The notes beneath the pieces were generated by a model. The model did not search any database. It was given only the letters and a program-made list of their open reading frames with translations, and had not been told where the DNA came from. The position numbers and the translations under genes were made by a program. A stretch of 30,273 nucleotides of DNA from Streptomyces thinghirensis (GTDB lineage: Bacteria; Actinomycetota; Actinomycetia; Streptomycetales; Streptomycetaceae), in NCBI GenBank assembly GCA_021502835.1, contig JAKFGP010000063.1:1-30273 (forward strand), read 5' to 3'. This document shows positions 1 through 9,344 of the stretch, piece by piece (position 1 is the first letter of the stretch; every line of letters starts with the position of its first letter).

Positions 1-288
1 GAGACGGGAGGTGAGCTCCCTGATGAGCCGAACTCCCGAGCTTTTCCAACGAGTGCCTTTTTCATCGCCTTGGTCCCTTCTGTCCTGTCGTGCCCGGTCG
101 CGCGTCATCTCTGTCTTGTTACGGTCGAAATGACCGTCACCATGTCGGCGTGATCGTCAACTCGTGTTCATTCCGGTACCCCGGCGCGCGGATCTGCGCG
201 CTCCGCTGGTCTTCCCGTGAAGAGCGGTGACGCGATACCGTGGCGTTCCTTTTCCCCCCATGATCCTCGTGGCCGCTCTGGAGGTTCC
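1..288. other. Leader region without a supported gene
   Basis: No recognisable protein is encoded here. The stretch is less GC-rich than its surroundings and holds short inverted repeats: ACGGTC/GACCGT at 121-137 and a GCGCGC pair around 184-201. On the minus strand an open frame starts with ATG at position 65 (MKKALVGKAREF...) behind a purine-rich stretch and runs off the window edge. It is only 21 codons long here, so it may be chance or the start of a gene lying to the left. The region probably holds the promoter of the 289-519 gene. Confidence 0.4.
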
Positions 289-519
289 GTGGTACAGGCG
301 TACATCCCGATCCAGACGGAGGTCGGCAAGGCGTCGACCGTCGCCGAGACGATCAGAAGATCCCTGGAGTGATCCAGGCCGAGGACGGACAGGACCCTAC
401 GACGTCATTGTCCGCGCCCAGTCCGACACCGTCGACGACCTGGGTCGTATGGTGGTCGCCAAGGTCCAGCAAGTGGACGGCATCACCCGTACCTGACCTG
501 CCCGGTCGTTCATCTCTGA
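289..519 (+). CDS. Stand-alone AsnC/Lrp ligand-binding domain (RAM) protein
   Basis: About 77 residues, starting GTG-GTA-CAG (VQAYIPIQTEVGKAS) seven bases after a CTGGAGG ribosome-binding site. The middle reads GPYDVIVRAQSDTVDDLG and the end VDGITRT-LTCPVVHL, which is the alpha-beta ferredoxin-like fold of the Lrp/AsnC effector domain without the N-terminal helix-turn-helix. Such short forms are common in Streptomyces and are thought to bind amino acids or modulate full-length Lrp proteins; they cannot bind DNA by themselves. Two frameshifts break the frame, one near 355-385 and one at 491-493 (ACCTG for ACCCTG). The apparent stop at 494-496 is an artefact of the second; the family C-terminus continues to TGA at 517-519. 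The identity is secure, the physiological ligand unknown. Confidence 0.8.
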
Positions 520-739
520 CCCCCTTCCGCCCGCTCGCTCTCGCTCTGCTGATCGCCGCCGCAGGCTGCCCTCAGCAGACGACAGCGGGGTCGGCGGTGG
601 TTCCGGCCCGGGCACAAGGTCACCGAGCTGTTCCGGAACCCGGACAAGGCGCTGCCACCGACGGGCGGCGGGCCGGGAAACCCGCTGATCATACTGCGGA
701 AGGCGATCCCCGAGGGGACCGCCTTCCGGGCGTGCGTGA
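516..739 (+). CDS. Short DUF3515-like lipoprotein (probably truncated)
   Basis: The frame right after the AsnC-like gene encodes LTPFRPLALALLIAAAGC, a hydrophobic signal segment ending in a lipobox-like AAAGC around 561-567. It is followed by a Ser/Gly-rich stretch and VTELFRNPDKALPP, resembling actinobacterial DUF3515 lipoproteins, which in relatives also lie beside ddlA. The expected ATG is replaced by CTG in CTCTGACC, which overlaps the TGA of the preceding gene, so translational coupling is likely. Only about 75 residues can be followed before a stop near 737-739, against about 160 in the family as I remember it. Either the C-terminal half is lost or bases are missing from the sequence. 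The following gene, ddlA, is convergent and ends 10 bases on. Confidence 0.45.
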
Positions 740-748
740 AGCAGGACG

Positions 749-1910
749 TCAGCGCAGTCCCGTGGACCGCCGCAGCGCCGCCTGGACCAGCCGGTCCACC
801 AGTTCCGGGTAGCTCACGCCGCTCGCCTGCCACATCTGCGGGTACATGGAGATCGGCGGCAGCCGGGCATCGTGTTGATCTCGTTGATCACGAACTCGTC
901 GTCCTCCGTGAGGAAGAAGTCCGCGCGCACCAGGCCCGCCACAGGAGGCCGCGTCAAACGCCTCGACGGCGAGCCGCTGGACCTCGGCGGTCTCCTCGGG
1001 CGTGAGCGGGGCGGGCACGATGCCGGGCGTCGAGTCGATGTACTTGGCCTCGAAGTCGTAAGTACGCGTGCTCCGAGGGCGGCGGGATCTCGGCGGGGAC
1101 GGAGGCGCGGGGGCCGTCCTCGAACTCCAGCACCCCGCACTCGATCTCCCGGCCGGCGCAGCGGCCTCCACAAGGATCTTCGGGTCGTGCCGCCGGGCCT
1201 ATCACCTCGATCGCCTCGTCGAGGCCGGAGAGGTCGTCGACCTTGGTGATGCCGATCGAGGAACCGGCGCGCGCGGGCTTCACGAACAGCGGCCAGCCGT
1301 GCTCGCCGGCGAAGTCCACGATCCTCTCGCGGGCGCCGGAACGGTCCTGCTCCCACTCGCGGGGCCGGATCACCACGTACGGGCCGACCTTCAGCCCGTA
1401 GGAGGTGAACACCGCCTTCATGCACTCCTTGTCCTGCCCGACGGCCGAGGCGAGCACGCCCGCGCCGACGTAGGGCACACCGGACAGCTCCAGCAGGCCC
1501 TGGAGGGTGCCGTCCTCGCCGTACGGGCCGTGCAGCACGGGGAAGACGACGTCGACCTGCCCAGCGCCTTGGGCACCGAGCCGGGTTCGCTGGAGACGAC
1601 CTCGTGGCTGGCGGGGTCGACGGGCAACAATACGCCGCCCTCGGTCGACTCGGCCAGTTCCTCGACGTCGGGCGTACGGCGTTCGGTGATCGCCATGCGT
1701 TCCGGTTCGTCGGCGGTGAGGGCCCAGCGGCCGTCCCTGGTGATGCCGATCGGCAGGACGTCGTACCGCGTCCGGTCGATGGCCGCGAGGACGGCGCCGG
1801 CGGTGACCACGGAGATCCCGTGTTCGGAGCTTCGCCCGCCGAACACGACGGCCACACGCGGTTTGCGGAGGCGGCTGCTCGGGGCTCTGGGGGAGGTTCT
1901 CGGTGCTCGT
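749..1910 (-). CDS. ddlA: D-alanine--D-alanine ligase
   Basis: ATP-grasp enzyme that joins two D-alanines for the peptidoglycan stem peptide in the cytoplasm. Readable blocks in order are: [13 protein letters not shown] (N-terminus), [78 protein letters not shown] (ATP-binding loop), [51 protein letters not shown] (metal-binding Asp/Glu/Asn) and [18 protein letters not shown] before the stop at 749. Length of about 387 residues is normal. At least six frameshifts interrupt it. The initiator aligns with ACG at 1908-1910 where ATG is expected (ACG-AGC-ACC-GAG), likely a base error or a change of start site. It lies about 100 bases downstream of gpsA on the same strand, so the two are probably co-transcribed. 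Confidence 0.9.
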
Positions 1911-2013
1911 ATCGCGTTGAGAGTACCCGTCCGTGGTGCCGCGAGACAGCGTCGGCGGGACCGCGTGGCGCGGGTGGACGCCCAGGTTCCGTTCCGGTGC
2001 CGCCCGGCGTCGC

Positions 2014-3012
2014 TCAGCGTCGTTCCGGCCTTCAGCGCTGCGCGACATCAGCTCCTTGAGTGCGACCACCGAGAGGCTTGCCCTCGTGCACGATGCCGAC
2101 GACCGTCTCGGTCAGCGGCATGTCGACGCCGTGCCTGCGGGCCAGATCGAGCACCGACTCGCAGGACTTGACTCCCTCGGCGGTCTGCTTGGTGACCGCG
2201 ATGGTCTCCCTGGAGGGTCAGCCCCCGCCCGGGTTGGTGCCGAAGGGGTGGTTGCGGGACAGCGGCGAGGAGTAGGTCGCCACCAGGTCGCCGAGACCGG
2301 CCAGTCCGGAGAAGGTCAGCGGATCGGCGCCGAGGGCGACACCGAGGCCGGGTGGTCTCCGCGAGGCCGCGGGTGATGAGGGAGCCCTGGCGTTGTCGCC
2401 GAGGCCCATGCCGTCCGCGATGCCGACGGCCAGCCCGATCACGTTCTTGACGGCGCCGCCGAGTTCGCAGCCGATGACGTCGGTGTTGGTGTACGGGCGG
2501 AAGTACGGCGTGTGGCAGGCGGTCTGGAGGCGCTGGGCGACGGACTCGTCCGGCAGGCGACCACGGCGGCGGCCGGCATGCGCGCGGCGATCTCCCGGGC
2601 CAGGTTGGGCCCGGTGACCACGGCGATGCGCTCGGCGCCGACCTTGGCGACGTCGTCGATCACCTCGCTCATCCGCATCGCGGAGCCGAGTTCGACGCCC
2701 TTCATCAGGGACACCAGGATCGTGCCGGGCGCCAGCAGGGGTGCCCAGTCGGCGAGGTTGGCGCGCAGCGTCTGGGAGGGCACCGCGAGGACGGTGAAGT
2801 CGGCGCTCCGCGCGGCCTCGGCGGCGTCGGTGGTGGCCCGCAGGCCCTCGGGAGTTCCACGCCGGGCAGGTAGTCCGGGTTGGTCCGGGTGGAGTTGACG
2901 GCGTCGGCGAGTTCGGCGCGGCGCCCCCACAGGGTGACGTCGCACTCGCGTCGGCGAGGACCATGCCGAAGGCCGTGCCCCACGATCCGGTGCCGAAGAC
3001 GGCCGCCTTGAC
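2014..3012 (-). CDS. gpsA: NAD(P)H-dependent glycerol-3-phosphate dehydrogenase (C-terminal part of an apparent fusion)
   Basis: Reduces dihydroxyacetone phosphate to sn-glycerol-3-phosphate, the backbone of phospholipids. It begins [16 protein letters not shown] (dinucleotide-binding GxGxxG). Then follow [89 protein letters not shown] (catalytic Lys), [20 protein letters not shown] and [11 protein letters not shown]. About 333 residues, the family's normal length. The end is placed at TGA 2014-2016, which needs one base correction. No start codon precedes VKAAVF: upstream the frame runs without stop through a Gln-rich linker into the acyltransferase domain, so I infer one bifunctional polypeptide. 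The alternative is that a start was destroyed by sequence error. Confidence 0.85.
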
Positions 3013-3853
3013 CGGGGTTGCTCCCGTGCTCTGCCCTTCTGCCTGCTGCGACTGCCGGGACTGTGCCTGCCCGTTCGGCGGCTGCGGGTTCTGTGTCTGC
3101 GGGTGCTGTGTCTGCTGGTGCTGTGCCTGGATTCGGCGCCGCTGCTCGATCCGCTCCCGGCGTGGGTCGTAGGGGTTTCGGGCGCCTTCTCGCCGCGGAT
3201 CTCCTCCAGCTGGCGGGTGACGGCGGCCATGATGACCTCGGTGGCCCTCCTTTGGGAGCTCGCGTGGTCATCTCCTTGTCGTAGAACCGCGACAGGTCGA
3301 CCGGCGGGCCGGCCAGCACTCGTGGGTCTTGCGCGGGAGAAGGCTGGGCCGCTGGCGTACGGGGGCAGCAGTTCGTTGCAGCCCCACTGGGCGACCGGGA
3401 CCACCGGCACCTGGTCTGCAGGGCGACGCGCGCGGCACCGGTCTTGGCGGTCATCGGCCAGCCGTCCGGGTCGCGGGGTGAGGGTGCCCTCGGGGTAGAA
3501 GGCGACGCACTCGCCGCGCTCCACGGCGTCGATCGCGGCCCGGAAGGCGCTCAGCGCGTCCGTGCTCTCGCGGTAGACGGGGATCTGTCCGGTGCCCCGC
3601 ATCGCGGCACCGACGAATCCTTTTTGAATAGGCCGCTCTTCGCCAGGGAATCGCGGGACGCGCCCGGTGTTGTACTGGTAGTGCGCGTACGCGAAGGGGT
3701 CGACGTGCGGAATGTGGTTCACGGCGGTGATAAATCCACCATCGGCCGGAATGTTCTCCATTCCCGCCAGTCCCGCTTGATCAGAACCACCAGCGGCGGT
3801 TTGCAGATCACCGCGGCGAAGCGGTACCAGAAGCCGATTCTGCGGCGGGGCAC
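3013..3853 (-). CDS. PlsC-type 1-acyl-glycerol-3-phosphate acyltransferase (N-terminal part of an apparent fusion with GpsA)
   Basis: Starts at GTG 3851-3853 ([20 protein letters not shown]), just after GGAGGAAAGG. A hydrophobic N-terminal segment precedes [10 protein letters not shown]. The acyltransferase motifs follow: [13 protein letters not shown] (the HxxxxD catalytic motif), then [29 protein letters not shown] (phosphate-binding motif), [14 protein letters not shown], and [17 protein letters not shown] near residue 220. The enzyme is expected to acylate lysophosphatidic acid at the membrane. After [16 protein letters not shown] (one base missing in a C-run near 3165) comes a linker rich in Gln, Pro and Asn ([18 protein letters not shown]) that leads in frame into GpsA. 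It is divergent from cofC, separated by 144 bases. Confidence 0.85.
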
Positions 3854-3997
3854 GCTGACACCTTTCCTCCAGGGCCTGGGGCCGGACAAAGTGTCGCCCC
3901 GGGCCGCCCGTCTGTCGAGAACACCGTACGCCCCGGAGAGTGAACCGCCAGGTCCCCCAGGTGACAATGACAGCGACGAGAGAAGGACGGAACGCCC

Positions 3998-4635
<638 letters not shown>

Positions 4636-4644
4636 GCTGCCGAC

Positions 4645-4848
4645 ATGCACGCGACCGCATACACGTACGACCCCGAGAACCGCAGCGGGCAGGTGCTGCT
4701 CGACGACGGCACGCCCGTGCCCTTCGACGCGGCGGCGTTCGACGCGGGCGGCCTGAGACTGCTGCGGCCCGGACAACGGGTGCGGATCGAGACCGAGGGC
4801 GCGGGCGCGGAGCGCCGGATCACGCTGGTGACGCTCCAGACGTTCTGA
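4645..4848 (+). CDS. Cold-shock-domain-like small protein
   Basis: Uninterrupted 67-residue frame, MHATAYTYDPENRSGQVLL...GGLRLLRPGQRVRIETEG...RITLVTLQTF. The pattern Tyr-x-x-x-x-x-SGxVLLDDGTPVPF followed by LRPGQRVRIE matches the five-stranded OB fold of cold-shock proteins, but the RNP aromatic motifs of classical CspA are only partly kept (no KGFGFI). It probably binds nucleic acid weakly, or is a diverged regulator. It follows cofC by 9 bases and ends in a strong hairpin. One of the few unbroken genes in the window. Confidence 0.7.
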   Translation: MHATAYTYDPENRSGQVLLDDGTPVPFDAAAFDAGGLRLLRPGQRVRIETEGAGAERRITLVTLQTF

Positions 4849-4860
4849 CCCCGAACACGC

Positions 4861-4896
4861 CGCGGGCCGGACTCCGAGAGGGAGTCCGGCCCGGCG
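4861..4896. terminator. Bidirectional hairpin terminator between convergent genes
   Basis: GGGCCGGACTCC (4864-4875) and GGAGTCCGGCCC (4881-4892) form a perfect 12-bp stem with a 5-base loop, extended by weaker pairing outside. It lies 16 bases after the cold-shock-like gene and about 40 bases after the convergent hupS stop, so it can end both transcripts. Confidence 0.8.
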
Positions 4897-4934
4897 CGTG
4901 AGTGCCCCTGTGCCTGGTCGCCTGCTGCTACCTG

Positions 4935-5589
4935 CTACTTCTTGCGGGCGGTGGCCTTCTTGGCGGTGGTCTTGCGGGCGGTCGACTTCTTGGCCGGGGC
5001 CTTCTTGGCGGTCGCCTTCTTCGCGGGGGCCTTCTTGGCCGTGGACTTCTTCGCCGCCGCCGTGGTGCTCTTGGCGGTGGACTTCTTGGCGGGGCCTTCT
5101 TCGCCGTCGTCGTCTTCGCCGCGCCGGTGGTCTTCTTCGCGGTCGTCTCTCGCCGTCGCGGTCGTCTTTTGGCCGCGCCCGTGGCCTTCTTCGCGGCGCC
5201 CGTGGCCTCTTCGCGGCGGCCTTCTTGCCCGCGGCCTTGGAGATGGTGGGCGGCGGGCCGGACAGGCTGCCCTGGGGGCCTTCTTGACCGCGATGTCGTT
5301 CTTCGGGAGCTTCTTCGAGCCGCTCACCAGGTCCTTGAAGCCCTGGCCCGCGCGGAAGCGCGCGCACGGAGGTCTTCTTGACCTGAACCCGCTCGCCCGT
5401 CTGAGGGTTGCGGGCGTAACGGGCCGGACGGTCGACCTTCTCGAAGGAACCGAAGCCGGTTACCGAGACCCGGTCGCCCGAGACCACTGCACGGACGAGG
5501 GCGTCCAGGACCGCGTCGACAGCGTCGGCGGCCTGCTGCCGGCCGCCTAGCTTGTCGGCAATCGCTTCTACGAGCTGCGCCTTGTTCAC
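4935..5589 (-). CDS. hupS: HU-family nucleoid protein with lysine-rich tail (HupS)
   Basis: Starts GTG-AAC-AAG at 5587-5589 behind GAAGGGAAG. Residues 1 to about 90 are a complete HU domain: MNKAQLVEAIADKLGG, VSVTGFGSFEKVDRPARYAR, NPQTGERVQVKKTSV, then FKDLVSGSKKLPK. The rest, about 115 residues, is a Lys/Ala/Thr tail of repeated KKAPAKK, KKSTAKK and KKATARK units like histone H1, ending KKATARKK-stop at 4935. This two-part form is characteristic of actinobacterial HupS, which compacts the nucleoid in spores. In the tail the frame shifts at least five times (near 5095, 5150, 5205, 5225 and 5275), where GC-rich repeats are hard to sequence. An AT-rich stretch with TATATAT lies upstream. Confidence 0.92.
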
Positions 5590-5639
5590 GTCTTCCCTTC
5601 GGAGACATCGCCAGAACGAATGTGTTCAAGCTTTTTCGC

Positions 5640-5700
5640 ACGTTAGGCAGATATATACCGCAAATCAAACACGAAACGGGCTAATCAACCCTCGTGCCGC
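5640..5700 (-). promoter_or_regulatory. AT-rich promoter candidate for hupS
   Basis: Between hupS and the next gene upstream the composition drops sharply. On the minus strand the segment reads TTTGATTTGCGGTATATATC, an unusual TA-rich run for this genome and a plausible -10 region about 60 bases before the GTG. Exact promoter elements cannot be fixed by eye. Confidence 0.35.
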
Positions 5701-5726
5701 AACGGACTCGGGCGGTCCCGGCCTGT

Positions 5727-5970
5727 TCAGCCTTCCTCTTCGGGGAATCGACCCTCGTCGAGGTCGGCGGGTGAACCGATCCAGGCGCCTGCCGCACCGG
5801 CGAGATCGTGTTTGGCTGCGGCCGTAATGACCAGCAGCTTCCGGGTCAGCGCCATCCGTACGCCCTCCGGGACTTGCAGTGCCCACTCTTGTGTGCGCTT
5901 CCTTGAGCCGGACCGCGACCGCCGTATAGGGCTCGAGTTGGCCGTCGTGTTCCATGCACAATTGTGCCAT
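5727..5970 (-). CDS. Small conserved hypothetical protein
   Basis: About 80 residues when one frameshift near 5890 is bridged: MAQLCMEHDGQLEPYTAVAV-RLKEAH, then EWALQVPEGVRMALTRKLLV-ITAAAKHDLAGAAGAW and an acidic end DLDEGRFPEEEG, stop at 5727. No signal peptide, no membrane segment, no motif that I recognise. Start chosen at ATG 5968-5970; a second ATG (MEHDG) is five codons inside. It lies upstream of hupS on the same strand with 137 bases between. The continuous sense across two frames and the normal codon composition argue that it is real. Confidence 0.5.
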
Positions 5971-6135
5971 CTGGGGCGAGTTGTCGCCTGCGCAGGGGGC
6001 AGCTGCCGCCTCGAACGGCCTCCCGAGCACACACGGAGCCGCGCCTCCACGACCCGCGTACCCCAGCAACCACGCCTCTAACGTGGGAAGTTGAGCGACA
6101 CAGCCGTGACAGACACACGCGACCGGCAGTAGAAA

Positions 6136-6173
6136 CGGCTGTACCTCCGATCGGGCCGATCGGGGTACAGCCG
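6136..6173. terminator. Hairpin downstream of leuD
   Basis: CGGCTGTACC(TC)CGATC and GATCGG(GG)TACAGCCG pair across a short GGCC loop. It sits 54 bases beyond the leuD stop on the minus strand. The 256 bases from 5971 to 6226 otherwise hold no gene that I can support. Confidence 0.6.
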
Positions 6174-6226
6174 GGGTGCGGGGTGGCCGAAACTCGACCT
6201 TGCGGGGGCCTCCGAAGAGCCCGGGA

Positions 6227-6817
6227 TCAGACCTGGACGGTCTGCGGCTTGAACGACGGGCGCTTCGCCCTCGTACGGCGATGTCCGCCTCGTTCTGCAG
6301 GGTGATCGAGATGTCGTCCAGCCCGTTCAGCAGCCGCCAGCGGGAGTTCTCGTCCAGCTCGAAGGAGGCGGTGATGCCCCCGCGCGGACCTCACGGGCCT
6401 GGAGGTCGACCGTGACCTCGGCCTGCGGGTCGTTCTCCGTCAGCTCCCACAGGGCATCCACGATCTTCTGGTCGAGGACCACCGTGAGCAGGCCGTTCTT
6501 CAGCGAGTTACCACGGAAGATGTCGGCGAAGCGGGAGGAGATCACGGTCTTGAAGCCGTAGTTCTGCAGCGCCCAGACGGCGTGCTCACGGAGGAGCCGG
6601 TGCCGAAGTCGGGGCCGGCGACCAGGACCGCGGCGCCCTCGCGCTCGGGCCGGTTGAGCACGAACTCCGGGTCCTTGCGCCAGGCCTCGAACAGCCCGTC
6701 CTCGAACCCGTCCCGCGTCACCTTCTTTGAGCCAGTGGGCGGGGATGATCTGTCGGTGTCGACGTTGCTGCGCCGCAGCGGGACGGCCCGGCCGGTGTGC
6801 GTGGTGAATGCTTCCAT
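6227..6817 (-). CDS. leuD: 3-isopropylmalate dehydratase small subunit
   Basis: Small swivelling domain that completes the LeuCD isomerase (2-isopropylmalate to 3-isopropylmalate). It begins [22 protein letters not shown] (ATG 6815-6817), continues [39 protein letters not shown] (the FGxGSSREHA substrate loop, broken by a missing base near 6590), [26 protein letters not shown]-like and ends with FKPQTVQV at stop 6227. 197 residues, normal length. The start follows the leuC stop by only five bases, so the two are translated from one message. Frameshifts occur near 6270, 6380, 6590 and 6730. Confidence 0.92.
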
Positions 6818-6822
6818 GACTC

Positions 6823-8250
6823 TCAGACTCCAGCGGGCGTGGGAACGTCGGCGGCGGTCAGGTCGGCCGGGAGGCCAGATGGCCCAGGACCGCCGTCGCG
6901 GCCGCGACCTGCGGCGACACCAGATGGGTGCGGCCGCCCTTGCCCTGCCGCCCCTCGAAGTTGCGGTTGGAGGTGGACGCGGAGCGCTCCCCCGGGGCCA
7001 GCTGGTCCGGGTTCATGCCCAGGCACATCGAGCAGCCCGCGTGCCGCCATTCGGCGCCGGCCTCCTTGAAGACCACGTCCAGGCCCTCGGAGACGGCCTG
7101 CAGACCCACCGCGCGGAGCCGGGTACGACCAGCATCCGTACGCCGTCGGCGACTTTGCGGTCCCGCACGATCTCGGCGGCGGCGCGCAGGTCCTCGATGC
7201 GACCGTTGGTGCACGAACCTACGAAGACGGTGTCCACCTTGATGGAGCGCAGCGGCTGCCCGGCCTCCAACCCCATGTACTCCAGGGCCTTTTCGGCGGC
7301 GAAGCGCTCCGGAAGCGTCTTCGTACGAAGCCGGGTCGGGGACGGCGGCGGACAGCGGCGACCCCTGGCCCGGGTTGGTGCCCCAGGTGACGAACGGCGC
7401 CAGCTCGGCGGCCTCGATGACGACCTCGGCGTCGAACTCGGCGTCGTCGTCCGTGCGCAGCGTCTTCCAGTACTCGACGGCCGCGTCCCAGTCGGCGCCC
7501 TCGGGGGCGTGCGGGCGGCCCTGGAGGTAGGCGAAGGTGGTCTCGTCGGGGGCGATCATGCCCGCGCGGGCGCCGGCCTCGATCGACATGTTGCAGATGG
7601 TCATCCGGGCCTCCATCGAGAGCTTCTCGATGGCCTCGCCCCGGTACTCCAGGACGTAGCCCTGGCCGCCGCCGGTGCCGATCCTGGCGATGATCGCGAG
7701 GATCAGGTCCTTGGCCGTGACGCCGTCGGGCAGTTCGCCGTTGACGGTGATCGCCATGGTCTGGACGGACCATGGGCAGCGTCTGGGTGGCCAGCCGTGC
7801 TCTGACCTGGGAGGTGCCGATGCCGAAGCCAGCGCGCCGAAGGCGCCGTGCGTGGAGGTGTGCGAGTCGCCGCAGACCACGGTGGTACCGGGCTGGGTCA
7901 GGCCGAGCTGCGGGCCGACGACGTGCACGATGCCCTGCTCGACGTCGCCCAGCGGGTGCAGCCGGACGCCGAAGTCCGCGCAGTTCTTGCGCAGCGTCTC
8001 CACGCTGGACCCGGGAGACCGGGTCGGCGATGGGCTTGTCGATGTCGAGCGTCGGGGTGTTGTGGTCCTCGGTGGCGATGGTCAGGTCGAGCCGGCGCAC
8101 CGGACGGCCGCTCTTGCGGAGGCCGTCGAAGGCCTGCGGGCTGGTCACCTCGTGCAGCAGGTGCAAATCGATGAAGAGGAGGTCGGGCTCGCCCTCGGCG
8201 CGCCGGACGACGTGGTCGTCCCAGACCTTCTCCGCGAGTGTCCTACCCAT
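6823..8250 (-). CDS. leuC: 3-isopropylmalate dehydratase large subunit
   Basis: Aconitase-family subunit carrying the [4Fe-4S] cluster. Starts ATG 8248-8250 ([20 protein letters not shown]) five bases after GGAGGGG. Visible blocks are [38 protein letters not shown] (first cluster-region signature), [40 protein letters not shown] (cluster Cys) and [14 protein letters not shown] (the CxxC pair), then [20 protein letters not shown]. The true C-terminus is [14 protein letters not shown], stop at 6823. 475 residues, normal. Frameshifts include 7120, 7310, 7765, 7830 and 8010. It is divergent from ndgR, whose product is known in Streptomyces to control leuCD. Confidence 0.93.
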
Positions 8251-8444
8251 CGCCCCCTCCGGCCGGCGACAAAGCGCCGACCCAATTCAGAGATCTTGGG
8301 AAGCGGTCCCTCACCCTGTGTTTCCGGGCAACCGCCACCAGGCCCACTCATCACGGGCCGTTGTGACTTCCCGCCATCAAGAGTGGCGGGTTCCATGGAA
8401 AATTGAACTTGCGTTTCATAGAGTGAGACGCGAGTATCAGTTTC
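8251..8444. promoter_or_regulatory. Divergent leuC/ndgR control region
   Basis: 194 bases separate the two starts. They hold a 7-bp hairpin CCCGCCA (8370-8376) / TGGCGGG (8384-8390), TTCCATGGAA palindromic at 8391-8400, and an AT-rich stretch with TTGAACTTGCG and TTTCATAGAG at 8403-8424. NdgR/AreB proteins are known to bind the leuC upstream region; which of these elements is the operator cannot be decided by reading. No clear ribosome-binding site precedes the ndgR ATG, which may be translated from a very short leader. Confidence 0.6.
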
Positions 8445-9154
8445 ATGGACAACAGTAGCGGCGTCGGCGTTCTGGACAAGGCGGCCCTCGTCCTGAGCGC
8501 TCCTGGAGTCCGGCCTGGCCACCCTCGCGGGGCGGTCGGTGCGACCGGACTGGCGACCCACGGCCCACCGCCTGGCCGTGGCGCTGGAACACCACCGTAT
8601 GGTGGCGCGCGACATGCAGGGCCGGTTCATTCTCGGCCGCGCCGTGGCTGCACTGGCCGCGGCGGCCGGCGAGACCGCCTTCGCGGCGGGCCCGGTCCTC
8701 ACCCACCTGCGCGACGTCACGGGCGAGAGCGCTCAGCTCTATCGCCGCCAGGGGCGGCATGCGCATCGCCCAGCCGCGCCGAGCGCCTCTCGGGCCTGCG
8801 GGACACGGTCCCGGTCGGCTCCACGCTCACCATGAAGGCCGGCTCCTCGGCGCAGATCCTCTATGGCCTGGGAGGAGCCCGAGCGCCTGCACCGCGGGCC
8901 ACAGGGCGCCCGCTTCACGGCGATAGCCTGCCCGGCGTGCGGCGCCGCGGCGGGCCCCAGTCCATCGGCGAGCGGGAGCCGGGCGTGGCGTCCGTTCTCC
9001 GCGCCCAGGCGCGGCCCCCTCCTAACCGCGTGGTGGCCGCCGTGTCCGTCTCCGGCCCCATCGAGCGTCTGACGCGCCACCGGGGCCGCATGCACGCCCA
9101 GGCCATCATCGACGCCGCCGGCCGCCCTCCGAGGCCCTGCGCCGCACGGGCTGA
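8445..9154 (+). CDS. ndgR: IclR-family regulator of amino-acid metabolism (NdgR/AreB)
   Basis: Starts MDNSSGVGVLDKAALVLSA at 8445. The winged helix follows (residues 10-65; ATGLA, PTAHRLAVALEHHRMVARDM, GRFILG), then the effector domain: GPVLTHLRDVTGESAQLYRR, ERLSGLRDTVPVGSTLTMKA, GSSAQILMAWEEPERLH, SIGEREPGVASV and NRVVAAVSVSGPIERLTRH. It ends AAGR..EALRRTG with TGA at 9152-9154. About 237 residues, the expected size. In Streptomyces this regulator controls leucine and other branched-chain amino-acid genes and affects antibiotic production; the divergent position to leuCD fits. Frameshifts near 8505, 8545, 8660, 8760, 8865, 8920, 8995 and 9120. Confidence 0.92.
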
Positions 9155-9173
9155 CCGCACCCACTTCGGCACG

Positions 9174-9338
9174 TGACCGGGAAGGGGCCCGCCTCAACGC
9201 CGCGCGGCCCTTCCCCCGGCCTCGCGCGCCCTCTTCCCCGCCTTCTCCGGCGCCGAACCGACGGCACCGTACGCGGGGTTGATGCACGAGGTGGCCCGTC
9301 GGGGGCTGGAGTCGGCGCGGCGGTACGGCGTCGAGTGA
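9174..9338 (+). CDS. Possible small hypothetical protein after ndgR
   Basis: The end of this stretch reads cleanly as FPAFSGAEPTAPYAGLMHEV followed by ARRGLESARRYGVE-stop (9336-9338), with the codon-position GC bias of real coding DNA. The upstream part is unclear; a GTG at 9174 (VTGKGP) is a possible start, with one frameshift near 9230. I do not recognise a family. The inverted repeat GGGAAGGGGCC/GGCCCTTCCC (9179-9215) lies inside it and could instead be the ndgR terminator, in which case the coding stretch is the remnant of a longer gene. Confidence 0.35.
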
Positions 9339-9344
9339 ACGCCG

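Noticed and set aside
15..45. CTGATGAG...CGAA resembling a hammerhead ribozyme core
   Set aside because: The full CGAAA and the cleavage-site stem are missing, and no proper stem II fits; chance match.
954..2069. Long open frame joining the end of gpsA with ddlA
   Set aside because: It is created by frameshifts that hide the gpsA stop. Family alignments place two separate proteins with about 100 bases between them.
1068..2171. Long plus-strand open frame opposite ddlA
   Set aside because: Shadow of ddlA in high-GC DNA; Arg/Ala-rich product with no family resemblance.
4902..5550. Plus-strand frames rich in Leu/Gly/Phe opposite hupS, looking like membrane proteins
   Set aside because: They are the complement of the Lys/Ala repeats of HupS.
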